DNA of 23,654 nucleotides, taken from IMG/VR virus record IMGVR_UViG_3300005563_000625, positions 1 through 23,654 of that record; one strand, 5' to 3'. This stretch comes from a virus. The position numbers and the translations under genes are program-made. Positions 13,880-22,339 of this stretch are shown here, one piece after another. Each line of letters begins with the position of its first letter. The stretch's first letter is position 1. A model generated the notes under the pieces. It was not told the origin of the DNA and did no database searches. It saw only the letters and a list, made by a program, of their open reading frames with translations.

Positions 13880-14190
13880 GCCAAAACATTAAAATTTCAG
13901 ACCTTGCGGCAGCTACTACGCTCTCCAGCACAGATGCTTTGGCCGTCTATGTCTTCACGGCCGGTACGTTTGGGCTGCGGCGTATCACCTTCCAGAACTT
14001 TGCTGCTACGCTTACGGTGAGCACCGCGACGCAAGCAGCCCTAGATGCGCTTTCCGACAGGATTGCGGTCCTTGAAGCAGGCGCGATGAATAGGGATGGT
14101 TCCAACGCAACCCTTCCCGACTCTGATCCGGCAACTGGTGGTTCGTTGTTTGGGGCTCATGGCGGCTCTGTCACGGTTTCCGCAGGGTAA
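13876..14190 (+). CDS. Small fibre-like structural protein
   Basis: This encodes 104 residues. The N-terminus KISDLAAATTLSSTDALAVYVFTAG, with RRITFQNFAATL, is the well-known capsid- or tail-anchoring pattern of phage fibres ('IS.LPAAT..T..D..PV...G.T.R.T...L'). A short coiled coil (AALDALSDRIAVLEAG) follows, then a glycine-rich end (LFGAHGGSVTVSAG). It probably forms a short trimeric appendage or decoration. The ATG overlaps the upstream stop. It is much shorter than a complete fibre, so it may be only an anchor. Confidence 0.6.
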   Translation: MSQNIKISDLAAATTLSSTDALAVYVFTAGTFGLRRITFQNFAATLTVSTATQAALDALSDRIAVLEAGAMNRDGSNATLPDSDPATGGSLFGAHGGSVTVSAG

Positions 14191-14196
14191 TTGACA
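14191..14196 (+). promoter_or_regulatory. TTGACA box directly after the fibre-like gene
   Basis: TTGACAC follows the TAA stop with no spacing. Its core ends 14 bases before the ATG at 14211. The spacer ends GAGAGCAG, which has GAG but no good SD. Confidence 0.45.
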
Positions 14197-14210
14197 CGCC
14201 GCGAGAGCAG

Positions 14211-14687
14211 ATGAAAACCGCTCTCCGCTTCCTCACCCTTCTCCTCGTCCCGCTGTTCCTTGCGGGCAACCTGCTCGCCACTGACTACAGCGTCACGGCA
14301 ACGAGCGTCCTCGCCAGCTCGAACGCCTCGACCACGAAAGGCACGGCTGGCACGACCATTACCGCCGGCCAATCGCTCGCCAAGGCTGCGGATGGCTCGC
14401 TCATCCTGTTCGACGCCAACGCCGCAGCCCCTGCGTTTACCTTCGTTGGCATCGCCCTCAATGGCGGCGCGACCGGCCAGCCCATCTTCTACGTCACTGG
14501 CGACACCTCCTTTACTCCAGGCTTCACCGTGGCGGCTGGAGCGATCGTCATCGGCTCCTCGACGGCTGGCGGGCTCTGTCCCGCTGCCGACCTCGCGACT
14601 GGCCATTATCTCACCATCATCGGCGTCGGGATCGGCTCGAACAAGATCAAGATGCAACCCCTCGCGTCTGGCGTCGTCACCCCGTAA
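14211..14687 (+). CDS. Exported structural-type protein with signal peptide
   Basis: This encodes 158 residues. The N-terminus is a good Sec signal peptide: MKTALR, hydrophobic core FLTLLLVPLFLAG, and likely cleavage after LLA near residue 23. The mature part is a beta-rich Ala/Gly/Thr sequence. Its order (TITAGQSLAKAADGSLILF, FVGIALNGGATGQPIFYV, then FTVAAGAIVIGSS and HYLTIIGVGIGSNKIKM) resembles DUF2190-type capsid decoration domains: 'G..V..G.......G.vGia.....aG....v...G'. A signal peptide is unexpected on a virion protein. It may be exported before lysis, or the hydrophobic part may be a membrane anchor. Homology is by pattern only. Confidence 0.6.
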   Translation: MKTALRFLTLLLVPLFLAGNLLATDYSVTATSVLASSNASTTKGTAGTTITAGQSLAKAADGSLILFDANAAAPAFTFVGIALNGGATGQPIFYVTGDTSFTPGFTVAAGAIVIGSSTAGGLCPAADLATGHYLTIIGVGIGSNKIKMQPLASGVVTP

Positions 14688-14696
14688 GCGAACGCG

Positions 14697-14702
14697 TTGA
14701 CA
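14697..14702 (+). promoter_or_regulatory. TTGACA box before tail-tube gene
   Basis: TTGACAC with its core ending 16 bases before the ATG at 14719. The spacer CTCACACGGAATCACC has no SD. GACACTCAC is also found at the 18410 box. Confidence 0.45.
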
Positions 14703-14718
14703 CTCACACGGAATCACC

Positions 14719-15099
14719 ATGCCTGATCCAACCGGAACCTACAACGACGGCGGAATCAAATTCGTTCGTCAGACTGTCACGGCGAACGACGACTCCAGCG
14801 TCTCCACGACCTACATCGTCAAGGATGGCTCGCTGAAGGCTGGCACGAAGCGGATCGTCTCCGATAACGAGAACGGCGTCGAACGCTCGCAGGCGTTCAT
14901 GGGTCAGATCCGCACAGGTACCCTCTCCCTCCAGTTCGTGAATGCCGCCGACAAGCCGCCCGCTCTCATGCAGGTGATCGACATCCAGGACACCACCGGA
15001 ACCACGGTGCATGTGATCGTGCATGACGTGAGCCAGAAGTTTGGCGCGGGTGAAGAGGCCACCGTGACTCTCGAAATCGCGGAGAAGAAGGGAACGTAA
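14719..15099 (+). CDS. Putative major tail (tube) protein
   Basis: This encodes 126 residues, compact and mainly beta: FVRQTVTANDDSSVSTTYIVKDG, GTLSLQFVNAADKP, LMQVIDIQDTTGTTVHVIVHD, and ATVTLEIAEKKG. Short tube proteins of tailed phages have this plan. The place two genes before the tape measure and one before the probable chaperone is the tube slot. No tail knob or Ig-like addition is seen. The assignment is from position, size and predicted strands. Confidence 0.55.
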   Translation: MPDPTGTYNDGGIKFVRQTVTANDDSSVSTTYIVKDGSLKAGTKRIVSDNENGVERSQAFMGQIRTGTLSLQFVNAADKPPALMQVIDIQDTTGTTVHVIVHDVSQKFGAGEEATVTLEIAEKKGT

Positions 15100-15103
15100 A
15101 ATA

Positions 15104-15118
15104 GGGGCTGAGCGCCCC
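15104..15118. repeat. Small hairpin between tail genes
   Basis: GGGGC and GCCCC pair around the loop TGAGC, nine bases before the ATG of the next gene. There is no T-run. It could reduce translation of the following gene compared with the tube protein. Confidence 0.4.
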
Positions 15119-15126
15119 GCCGCTCT

Positions 15127-15813
15127 ATGCTCCTCGACAAAATTCCAGGGCTGAAACGCGCTGAGGCACGCGCGAAGCAGAAAGAGGAAGAGATTCGCCG
15201 CCGGGCGTTCCTTCCGTGTTGCCTGCAAATCTGCGGCATCAACGTGCGGGCGCTCACACCGCGGCACTACATCCTGTTGGATGAGATGCGCTCGCCGTTC
15301 TTCCATGGGGGCGATGCACTCCCAGAAGACGTAGCGGCGTTCCTGTGGGTCGTCTCGACCGAATTCCTGCACCCTGCGAACGAGATTCCATCGAAGGAAC
15401 TGAAGGCCGCACGCTCGGCGTTCATCCATCGCATCGGCCCAAAGGTGAAGTTCGCGAAAGCGGTCAAAGAGATTCGCGCCTACGTCTCCGATGCGCTCTT
15501 CGATGCGCCCGCCGCAGGTGACGATTCCTCACCGCAATACGCATCGTTCGCTGCGCATCTGGTCGAACGCTTCCACCCGTTGCCAGACGGCCAGTTCGAT
15601 TCTCGCGGCCAGCCGATCCCCGGCGCTGGAACCCTCGATATTCCTTTCGCCCAAATCTTCCAGCGGCTCCGCGTGAAGGACGCAAAGGCGAATCCCGACT
15701 ACACCCCACCGAACCCGCTTTCGGACAAGGTTGTCCGCGAATGCGTTCGCAAGCATGTCGCGCAGACAGCCAAACGCAAGGCCAGCCGACACGCCTCCAT
15801 GACTAAAGAATGA
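15127..15813 (+). CDS. Putative tail assembly chaperone
   Basis: This encodes 228 residues, helical throughout. It starts with a charged helix (KRAEARAKQKEEEIRRRAF). LQICGINVRALTPRHYILLDEM at about 36-57 resembles the 'L.....L....L..L...' part of chaperones that coat the tape measure. The C-terminus is highly basic (KHVAQTAKRKASRHASMTKE). Location directly before the tape measure is the main support. Most siphoviruses express two chaperone forms by a frameshift. Here I see one reading frame and no obvious slippery heptamer near its end. The tape-measure ATG overlaps its stop (AATGAG). Confidence 0.55.
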   Translation: MLLDKIPGLKRAEARAKQKEEEIRRRAFLPCCLQICGINVRALTPRHYILLDEMRSPFFHGGDALPEDVAAFLWVVSTEFLHPANEIPSKELKAARSAFIHRIGPKVKFAKAVKEIRAYVSDALFDAPAAGDDSSPQYASFAAHLVERFHPLPDGQFDSRGQPIPGAGTLDIPFAQIFQRLRVKDAKANPDYTPPNPLSDKVVRECVRKHVAQTAKRKASRHASMTKE

Positions 15814-17840
15814 GTGCTGGAAAATCCATTGTCGCCAAGTTTGGGCTCGATAACAAGACGCTCCGGAAAGACCTCGTTGATGCCCAGACGATGGTCAAGA
15901 ACTCGGCGTACCAGATGTCCTCCGACATGAAGCGGGCCATAAAGCGCGGGACTGAAAATTCCGGCAGCGGGCATGGTGGGGTGTCTGGCGCTCGCATGTT
16001 TGGAGACCCCCTGAATGCGATTACTGGCACGACTGGCAACGTCTCAAAGATCGGAATGCTTTCGCACCTGACGGGAAGCGCTGGAGCAGCCACCGGAATA
16101 GTCGCTGTCGCGGGTACGATTACCGAGATAGTAAAAGCCATAATTCGGCTGGAGGAGTCCACCCAAGAGGCAAATAAGCTGATGGGGAAGGGCACCCAGC
16201 GCTGGCAGGACAAGTTTCTGCCAACCTCCCTGCAGGAAGGAATGCAAGCTGGTGATCCGAATATGACAGGGCTGGGAGGGCTGCGCGAGCGAAGCGGCGC
16301 ATTGAAGGACAAATCCGAATCGATGCTAAAGGAATGGTCTTCTCCAGGCTTCTGGACATCGCTGGGCGCAATGGCAGCGCCATCGCTCGTGAACCCCGTT
16401 GTTGAGCGGTTTAATAAAGCCCAGCGGGACATCGAGGATGAGCGGCTGAAGATCGACAAACAGATTGCAGAATGGGTAAACAAGGAAGCGGCGGCGAGGG
16501 AGACTCTTGTTCATAAGAGCGAACGGCAAGGCCAGCACGCGCAAGTGCAGCTCGAAGTGGAAAAGAAGATCGCGGACGCCAAAGACAGGCAGAAGAAACA
16601 CGAGATTAATCCCGCAGAATCCCGAGCCATCCAAAAAGCGGCTCTTGAAGAAGGCGGTCAAAAGGATCAGGCGATAGACGTAAAATTCGATTCCGAAGCG
16701 CGATCCATCGAGCTTCAGAAGAAGCTGAATGAGTTGCGCGTTATCGGCGATGACGCAGGAGTTGAATCCGCGCGCGCCCGCGTTCATGCAGCCAATGACG
16801 AAGTAGAGGCTGCAAGCAAGCTGACCAAGGAAGATCAGGACAGGGCTGGAGCGAAGCTGATCGCGGCCCAGACCGACCTGACTCTTGCTGAACGCGCGCG
16901 AGACGTGCTGCATGCACGCCAAGCAACCGAAAAGGACATCGCTAATAGCGAAGAGGCAGTAGACCAAAAACATCTCGACGCCCTACGGCGCGAGCGAGCC
17001 GACTTAGAGAAGGCAAAAAAAGCTGAGCCCAATAAGGACCGTAAAAATGAGCTTGATGTGTCTCTGGCCAAGAATGCGGAAGCGATTCGGGCCGCGCAGA
17101 ACACGATTGAGATGCGGCCTTTCGATGTAAGGAACTCAAAGATCAGTGCAGGGCAAGGAGTCGGCCAAGGAGAAGCCCAACGCGCCACCCTAGAGCAGAT
17201 CGCCAACGAGTCCAAGCGTCTGGAGAAGATGAAATCAAAGCCGGAGTTTAACTCTCCGGACGCGATAGCCAACCAGGCAGCGAAGGTCGCACAGATGAAG
17301 CGGGCGTATGACGACGTGGCGCATTCCATCGCTGTGGGCAACACCGCAGCAGCGGCGCACACGGTCGCAATGAATAAGGAGCTTGGCCACCAGACCACCA
17401 TTGCGCACGCGGTGGCTGAGCAACTGGAGTATCAGCGCCAGATCGATGAAGCCCAGCGCAATAAGAACGACAAGCTTGCGGATGAACTGAAGCAGCAGAA
17501 GGAGATTGCGGCGCTCACCGCGGCGCAACGCGCAGATGAGGCGCGGCAGGAGAAGAACGGCTTGAGCCTCAGCCAGCTTGCTTCCATGCACGGAGCCAAT
17601 GCTGCCGCCGCCCGCCGTATTGAGCGCATCGAGAACCGCGCAGACCGCGCTCGCGCTCGCGGAAATGTCGGACGCAGCAACGAACTCCGCGCCGATGCGA
17701 ACCGGCGGCGGGTTCGGTTGGAAGAGCGCGGTATCTTGAAGCCATCCGAAGCGAACAAGGACCTTGCGGCGAATATGGACAAATCCGAGGTGTTGAAACA
17801 GATCCGCGACAACACCGCGCAGCCGCCCGTTAACCGATGA
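15810..17840 (+). CDS. Tail tape measure-like protein
   Basis: This encodes 676 residues. The N-terminal part (KSIVAKFGLDNKTLRKDLVDAQTMVKN) is typical for tape measures. A glycine- and alanine-rich hydrophobic stretch lies at about 88-112 (GSAGAATGIVAVAGTITEIVK). From about residue 190 to the end the sequence is nearly all charged helix and coiled coil, with repeated Ala, Gln, Glu and Lys. It should be the ruler for tail length; at about 1.5 angstrom per residue, the family rule, this would give a tail near 100 nm. It lacks a clear peptidase or lysozyme domain. It is short for the family and its gene overlaps both neighbours. Confidence 0.75.
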   Translation: MSAGKSIVAKFGLDNKTLRKDLVDAQTMVKNSAYQMSSDMKRAIKRGTENSGSGHGGVSGARMFGDPLNAITGTTGNVSKIGMLSHLTGSAGAATGIVAVAGTITEIVKAIIRLEESTQEANKLMGKGTQRWQDKFLPTSLQEGMQAGDPNMTGLGGLRERSGALKDKSESMLKEWSSPGFWTSLGAMAAPSLVNPVVERFNKAQRDIEDERLKIDKQIAEWVNKEAAARETLVHKSERQGQHAQVQLEVEKKIADAKDRQKKHEINPAESRAIQKAALEEGGQKDQAIDVKFDSEARSIELQKKLNELRVIGDDAGVESARARVHAANDEVEAASKLTKEDQDRAGAKLIAAQTDLTLAERARDVLHARQATEKDIANSEEAVDQKHLDALRRERADLEKAKKAEPNKDRKNELDVSLAKNAEAIRAAQNTIEMRPFDVRNSKISAGQGVGQGEAQRATLEQIANESKRLEKMKSKPEFNSPDAIANQAAKVAQMKRAYDDVAHSIAVGNTAAAAHTVAMNKELGHQTTIAHAVAEQLEYQRQIDEAQRNKNDKLADELKQQKEIAALTAAQRADEARQEKNGLSLSQLASMHGANAAAARRIERIENRADRARARGNVGRSNELRADANRRRVRLEERGILKPSEANKDLAANMDKSEVLKQIRDNTAQPPVNR

Positions 17841-18427
17841 GCGACCCAGCCAACGCCCTCTACGACGGGAACCATGAGACACCGTTCCTCTGCAAGCCTC
17901 CGCTGCCGTGGATCGATGCGGAGACGCGGGCGAACATGCTGCAGCTCACCTACCGGGTGCGCGTGCCGTTCTACAAGCGGTTTCCTCGCAGTGCACGGAA
18001 TGCGCTGGCCCGCTTCTCCTACTTGGTCGAGCAGCCGAAGCCGCGGCCCGTTGGCGGTGACTTGCTGGAATACGATTTGGTTTTCTCGACTCTTCCGGTT
18101 CGTCCTGACGAGCCGCTTCCGTGGGTAATGAACTATCAGGTGATCACGGCTGGCGGCACTGAGATTGCGGAAATCGCCGTGCCGCTCACCGCCCGGGCGA
18201 GTTGGAAATACTACTACACTTCCGAGCCGTTCAAGATCCAACTCAAGAAGGCATGGAAGGCCGTCCTGATTGGCGGCGCGATTCTCTACACCGGCACGAA
18301 ACCGAAGGACGGCGCTACTACGTGGCTCGCTGAAGACGAGTCGTTCGAGCGGTGGAAGGATTCGGACATTTGGGCCGTTCGCACTGTAACCGTCCCCTCA
18401 CCGGAAACCGTGACACTCACAAGCTGA
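17837..18427 (+). CDS. Putative distal tail protein
   Basis: This encodes 196 residues. It is proline- and aromatic-rich, with beta-type segments: LQLTYRVRVPFYKRFP, YLVEQPKPRPVGGDLLEYDLVFSTLPV, WVMNYQVITAGGTEIAEIAVPL and YYYTSEPFKIQLKKAW. The C-terminus has SFERWKDSDIWAVRTVTVPS. A gene directly after the tape measure usually encodes a distal tail or tip protein. The family is not recognised. The start overlaps the tape-measure stop. The last codons contain a GTGACAC box used by the next gene. Confidence 0.5.
   Translation: MSDPANALYDGNHETPFLCKPPLPWIDAETRANMLQLTYRVRVPFYKRFPRSARNALARFSYLVEQPKPRPVGGDLLEYDLVFSTLPVRPDEPLPWVMNYQVITAGGTEIAEIAVPLTARASWKYYYTSEPFKIQLKKAWKAVLIGGAILYTGTKPKDGATTWLAEDESFERWKDSDIWAVRTVTVPSPETVTLTS
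18410..18415 (+). promoter_or_regulatory. TGACA-type box inside the end of the previous gene
   Basis: GTGACAC spans Val-Thr codons at the end of the 17837 gene. Its core ends 13 bases before the ATG at 18429. It is conserved despite lying in coding sequence, which argues for a function at the DNA or RNA level. Confidence 0.35.
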
Positions 18428-18428
18428 T

Positions 18429-18833
18429 ATGGGCAACGAACAATCCGTCAGGGTCAAGAAAGGCGAATCGTCTCCGTCGATGATGGAGGCCGATTTCGTG
18501 AACGAGAACGTCCTCGATCCCATCCAGGCGTTTTGCGAGCTGTCGTTTATTCCAGCCGGAAGCGCAAAGCTGACCGTCAATGGAGCAAAGGCCACGCTCG
18601 ATCTCTCCAAACTCGCTAAAAAGGGCACATTCAATTCGCCGCATGTGATGCCTCCAGCAACCACGGGGACTGATAACACCTCGTGGTTCCAAGATTCCCC
18701 GCCGCTAGGGACAGATGGCGTAGTCCTCCGAGTGGTTGTCGGTTTCGACTCGGTCACCGGCAATCCGATATTTCGGAGTCTCGGGTTCGATAACCTTGGG
18801 GTGCTCTACACGATCAGTCCGCAGGGCTTCTGA
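18429..18833 (+). CDS. Hypothetical tail-tip region protein
   Basis: This encodes 134 residues. The sequence is beta-rich in the middle (AFCELSFIPAGSAKLTVNGAKATLDL) and at the C-terminus (TDGVVLRVVVGFDSVTGNPIFRSLG, VLYTISPQGF). NSPHVMPPATTGTDNTSWFQ is a loop-like segment. No family is recognised. Its position between a probable distal tail protein and the fibre suggests a baseplate or tip component. The gene starts one base after the upstream stop, with no SD. Confidence 0.5.
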   Translation: MGNEQSVRVKKGESSPSMMEADFVNENVLDPIQAFCELSFIPAGSAKLTVNGAKATLDLSKLAKKGTFNSPHVMPPATTGTDNTSWFQDSPPLGTDGVVLRVVVGFDSVTGNPIFRSLGFDNLGVLYTISPQGF

Positions 18834-18836
18834 CGA

Positions 18837-18842
18837 TTGACA
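18837..18842 (+). promoter_or_regulatory. TTGACA box before fibre gene
   Basis: TTGACA followed by T, ending 15 bases before the ATG at 18858, three bases after the previous stop codon. The spacer TCCTGACGGGTTCGA has no -10-like bases. Confidence 0.45.
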
Positions 18843-18857
18843 TCCTGACGGGTTCGA

Positions 18858-20165
18858 ATGCGCTTCTACTTCAACACGGCCAACGGGGCACTTGGCACTT
18901 CGCTGAACGATGGCAGCGGTGACGCGTCCGGTGCGGTAAAGCGCGGCGACACGGAGCCCGTAGAAGTCGTTTTCCACAAGAACGGCGTCCTTCTCGACCT
19001 CGACCCCGTTGCGAGCGCGGAGACGCTGAAGTTCGGCGTGAAGGTGCCGACGTTCGAGGATGGCTCGTACGTGTTCGCGGCGACCTCGGGATGGGTGAAG
19101 AGCAATGGAACCGTTTTCACGGACTGCGGCACGACCAGTGCGAGCGCAATTATCACCAGCGCCACGGCGGTTTTCAACGAGGGCGACGTTGGCCTCAGCA
19201 TCACCGGGGATGGTATTCCGGCAGGCTCAACAATCATCGCCATTGGCGACGCCACGCACGCGACCATTTCCGCAGCCGCCACGCTGACCAGCGGCGGCTC
19301 GCCAATCACGCTGACCATCATCGGCCGCGAGACGGTCTACACCGCTTCCCCCTCGTTCAATACCACCAAGGGCAACAACCTACTCGGCTACGACCCTGAC
19401 GGATTTGCCGAAGTCACCGAAATCAGGACCGTTGCCGGGAACGCTACCGGGGTCGGATTCAAGCTCTACGACAACGCCGGATCGGTCGGCGTCTGGATCG
19501 ATCTCGACAACGGCGGGACCACGATCCCAAGTCAGGCGTCGGCGTGTGCGCGAGCGATTGAAATCACGACCATTGCAACGGGCGACAGTGCGCCGACCAA
19601 GGCGACCAAAATTGCCGCAGCGCTTACCTCGGATGGCAAGTGGGTCGCGACCGCTTCTGGTGATGTCGTCTCGATTATTGACGCGTCCATTGGCACGCGG
19701 ACGAGCGCGGCAGACTTCACGGGCAACCAGGCGACCACCTTCAGTTTCCTCCGCTGGATTGCCGGGAGTGCGCCCAACACAATGGCGAACGTGCTGGTCT
19801 ATCCGCTGGAGGCGGAAATTACATACACGGCGCTCGGCAACACGAAGAGTTCGCAGACGTTCGAACTCGACCTGATTTTCCGGCTGAACAACGGCGGCGA
19901 GTCTGACCCGATTCCGAGCTACGGCAGCCAGTGGAACCGCACGGCTATCAGCAATGGCGCGACGTATGTTGACGTGACTTTTGCGACGGCGTTCGGAACG
20001 GCTCCGCTGCTCCTCGGTCCAACGGTTGTGAAGGCCAGCAACTCCGATGACAACATTTTCGCATCAGGCGCGGTGATCCCGACCACGACCGGATTCCGCG
20101 TCTACCTCTCCGGCGCCACGCCGAACGGGAACTACAAACTTGACTGGTTCGCTTACCCGCTTTGA
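18858..20165 (+). CDS. Tail fibre with lectin-like C-terminal domain
   Basis: This encodes 435 residues. Residues 1-80 (VKRGDTEPVEVVFHKNGVLLDL) look like an upper-baseplate attachment domain of the BppU type. Residues about 87-157 are a beta module with ITGDGIPAGSTIIAIG and TISAAATLTSGGSPITLTI; it separates SYVFAATSGWVKSNG from YTASPSFNTTKGNN, as if inserted. The middle (YDPDGFAEVTEIRTV...) is beta-rich. The C-terminus (about 350-435: NGATYVDVTFATAFGTAPLLLGP, then TTGFRVYLSGATPNGNYKLDWFA) has the pattern of H-type-lectin-like or tip domains that face the receptor. It should be a host-binding fibre. The fold assignment is inferred. Confidence 0.7.
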   Translation: MRFYFNTANGALGTSLNDGSGDASGAVKRGDTEPVEVVFHKNGVLLDLDPVASAETLKFGVKVPTFEDGSYVFAATSGWVKSNGTVFTDCGTTSASAIITSATAVFNEGDVGLSITGDGIPAGSTIIAIGDATHATISAAATLTSGGSPITLTIIGRETVYTASPSFNTTKGNNLLGYDPDGFAEVTEIRTVAGNATGVGFKLYDNAGSVGVWIDLDNGGTTIPSQASACARAIEITTIATGDSAPTKATKIAAALTSDGKWVATASGDVVSIIDASIGTRTSAADFTGNQATTFSFLRWIAGSAPNTMANVLVYPLEAEITYTALGNTKSSQTFELDLIFRLNNGGESDPIPSYGSQWNRTAISNGATYVDVTFATAFGTAPLLLGPTVVKASNSDDNIFASGAVIPTTTGFRVYLSGATPNGNYKLDWFAYPL

Positions 20166-20168
20166 TCC

Positions 20169-22163
20169 ATGGACACGCTGATTAACAATCTGAAGGTGAC
20201 GGGAACGCTCAAGCTCCCAACGAGCGCGGCGAGTTATGGCATCGTGGGCGATGGCGTTGTCCTGTCTGATGTTTCAGCTACGAGCGGTAGCCCAACTGTT
20301 ACCTCGGCTGGCGCTTCATTCGTTGCGGCTGATGTCGGCAAGGCTGTTACGCTATACAGCGGCAAGCATCAATCCTTCGCCTGTTCTTTCACTGGCAGCA
20401 GTACAAGCGTAACGTGCTCCAGCACGACCAACCTCGTTGCGGGAATGCGGGTGAGTGCGTGCAAGTCGGTTGCAACCACGGGGAACCTGACGAGCAATTC
20501 TACTACCATCTCCAACTTGGGGACCACTACCGGATTGGTCGTTGGAATGGTCGTGAGTGGCGACGGCATCCCTGGCGGCGTCACAATCAGCAGCATCAAC
20601 ACGGGTGCAAGCTCGATGGTGATTTCGGATGTCGCAACTGGAACGGGAACCGGCGTGAGCCTCACGTTCTCGAAATACATCGTTCCGTTGGATGCGACCA
20701 TTGCCAGCATCACCAATTCTACGACGTTTGTCCTATCTGCCGCGGCTACCAATACACTGACTGGATTGACGGCGGATTTCGTGCCGGGGTATTTGCAGAC
20801 GACCGTCTCAGCGGTCAACAGCGCAACCAGTATTACCTTGGCGAACAACGCAGCGGCCACGGTGACGAATGGCCGGCTGGTTTACGGTACGGACAACACG
20901 TCCGCTCTGACCTCGGCGTTGTCCACTATTAAGACAGCGGGCGGCGGAAAGCTCCAATTTGATCACGGGCTCTACATCATTGCCGGTGCGCTTCAGGACG
21001 GAAGTGTTCGTAATGCGGTGATTCTCGTTCCCAACGACACGACCGGCCAAATCACAAGCCTTGAACTTTGCGGACCCTGCGTGCCCGCGCTTGAAAGCAA
21101 CGGCTTCCTTGATTATCCGCCGTCGCTCACGGGCGCCGTTATCTTCTGCCCTACTGCGGCGAGCGGCACCGATCCTTGTATGTTTGGCGGAAACTGCTCC
21201 GCATCTCCGGGGGCGGTCTCTTCGATTGTGCTTCGTTGCGCAGACCTCACATTCCGGCGCCCGCAATGGTCGCTGCTTGGGGAATTCAATTTCAGAACGG
21301 GCGGTGCGCTGGCGTTCGAGAGGTGTGTGATCGAGCCGGATTACGTGCTCTACTCGGAGTTTTTGGCGCACGCCTACCCGTCCGCGCAGACTTCCATCAT
21401 CTTCCCAAATTCAAACAACGGTGGATACGTTCGGTTCATCTCCAGTAGGATTGGCGGAAGCGGCACGGCCATCAAAGGGGCGCAGCATCTTTCTATCATC
21501 AACTCCGAGTTTGCCGCCTGTCGTGTCGCGGTGATGATCGATAGTGGCGGCGGCGGCGGCTCGATCGAGGCGATGAACTGTCACATGGTTGGGTGCGGAT
21601 ATAACTTCTACGTTCCGTCTGGAGGTGTGACTGGAATCTTCAGCGTGTTCGGGACTGAGTTTGAGAACCAGGCTGCTGGCCCGTTCGTCAATTTTTGGGA
21701 TTTCTACGACGAGTCAGGCTCTGCGATGTCTGGAAACTGCACCATTGTTCTTCTGGCCTCCGCTCAAGCTCGCGTCTCGTCATCCAATACCTGCGTCAGC
21801 TACATTTCTGGATCTCATCGCGAGATGATTAACCCGCCGACGTTGCTCCTCAGCGATTCGCAATACCTAGTTCTGCGTGGCAATCGTGACGGAGCCGGAA
21901 TGGGATTCCAGTTGCAAGGGTTCGACGCAACCGTGTTGGGCTTTGCTCTGGCAACTCCGTCCTTCGGCGGCCAATTCATCCTGCAATCTGGAAACGGAAA
22001 GACGGTCTTCGTGCGCAATAATAGCGGGGTTGGACTGAGCATTGATCCCACAACCGGCCAGATCGTCGGAAGCACGCTCAAGCTGTCCGCGCTTCCAACC
22101 AGCGCCTCCGGTCTTTCGTCTGGTGAGATTTGGTCCAACTCGAACGTCCTCACCAAAGCATGA
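20169..22163 (+). CDS. Tailspike-like receptor-binding protein (pectate-lyase-type beta helix)
   Basis: This encodes 664 residues. The N-terminal part includes an AADVGKAVTLYSG segment (residues 53-65) and the module GMVVSGDGIPGGVTISSIN at about 126-144. YGTDNTSALTSALSTIKTAGGG, then KLQFDHGLYII (about 239-271), is the start motif of right-handed beta-helix tailspikes of the Pectate_lyase_3 type. The following 300 residues (ELCGPCVPAL, VILVPND, RCADLTFRRPQW, HLSIINSEFAACRVAVMID) show the strand-turn repeats of a beta helix. The C-terminal end is short (LSALPTSASGLSSGEIWSNS), with the sequence of a common phage fibre terminal segment. It probably binds or cleaves surface polysaccharide; catalytic residues cannot be named. 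Confidence 0.8.
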   Translation: MDTLINNLKVTGTLKLPTSAASYGIVGDGVVLSDVSATSGSPTVTSAGASFVAADVGKAVTLYSGKHQSFACSFTGSSTSVTCSSTTNLVAGMRVSACKSVATTGNLTSNSTTISNLGTTTGLVVGMVVSGDGIPGGVTISSINTGASSMVISDVATGTGTGVSLTFSKYIVPLDATIASITNSTTFVLSAAATNTLTGLTADFVPGYLQTTVSAVNSATSITLANNAAATVTNGRLVYGTDNTSALTSALSTIKTAGGGKLQFDHGLYIIAGALQDGSVRNAVILVPNDTTGQITSLELCGPCVPALESNGFLDYPPSLTGAVIFCPTAASGTDPCMFGGNCSASPGAVSSIVLRCADLTFRRPQWSLLGEFNFRTGGALAFERCVIEPDYVLYSEFLAHAYPSAQTSIIFPNSNNGGYVRFISSRIGGSGTAIKGAQHLSIINSEFAACRVAVMIDSGGGGGSIEAMNCHMVGCGYNFYVPSGGVTGIFSVFGTEFENQAAGPFVNFWDFYDESGSAMSGNCTIVLLASAQARVSSSNTCVSYISGSHREMINPPTLLLSDSQYLVLRGNRDGAGMGFQLQGFDATVLGFALATPSFGGQFILQSGNGKTVFVRNNSGVGLSIDPTTGQIVGSTLKLSALPTSASGLSSGEIWSNSNVLTKA

Positions 22164-22339
22164 GCCACCCCACCCACACCGCAACAAACGGCATCCTCGG
22201 AATGATCGGCAGCCTTTTCGGCCTGATCGTCTCCGCGATTCCGTATGTCGAGACGGGCCTGCGCCTCGCCTCGCTGGTGGTCGGTATCGCCGTGGGTGTG
22301 TTGACAATTCGCAATCTGTTGAGGGGACCAAAGCAATGA
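22160..22339 (+). CDS. Small two-helix membrane protein, holin candidate
   Basis: This encodes 59 residues from the ATG overlapping the tailspike stop (ATGA); an upstream in-frame start at 22130 would lie inside the spike gene. Hydrophobic segments cover about residues 11-29 (GILGMIGSLFGLIVSAIPY) and 35-52 (RLASLVVGIAVGVLTIRN). The end is basic (RNLLRGPKQ). Two short helices with a basic tail and a place next to another membrane protein and a lipoprotein fit a holin or antiholin. No family-specific motif is seen. Confidence 0.6.
   Translation: MSHPTHTATNGILGMIGSLFGLIVSAIPYVETGLRLASLVVGIAVGVLTIRNLLRGPKQ

Noticed and set aside
15700-15830. A programmed frameshift in the tail chaperone gene
   Set aside because: No slippery heptamer was seen near the end, and the following frame is the tape measure itself starting with its own ATG.
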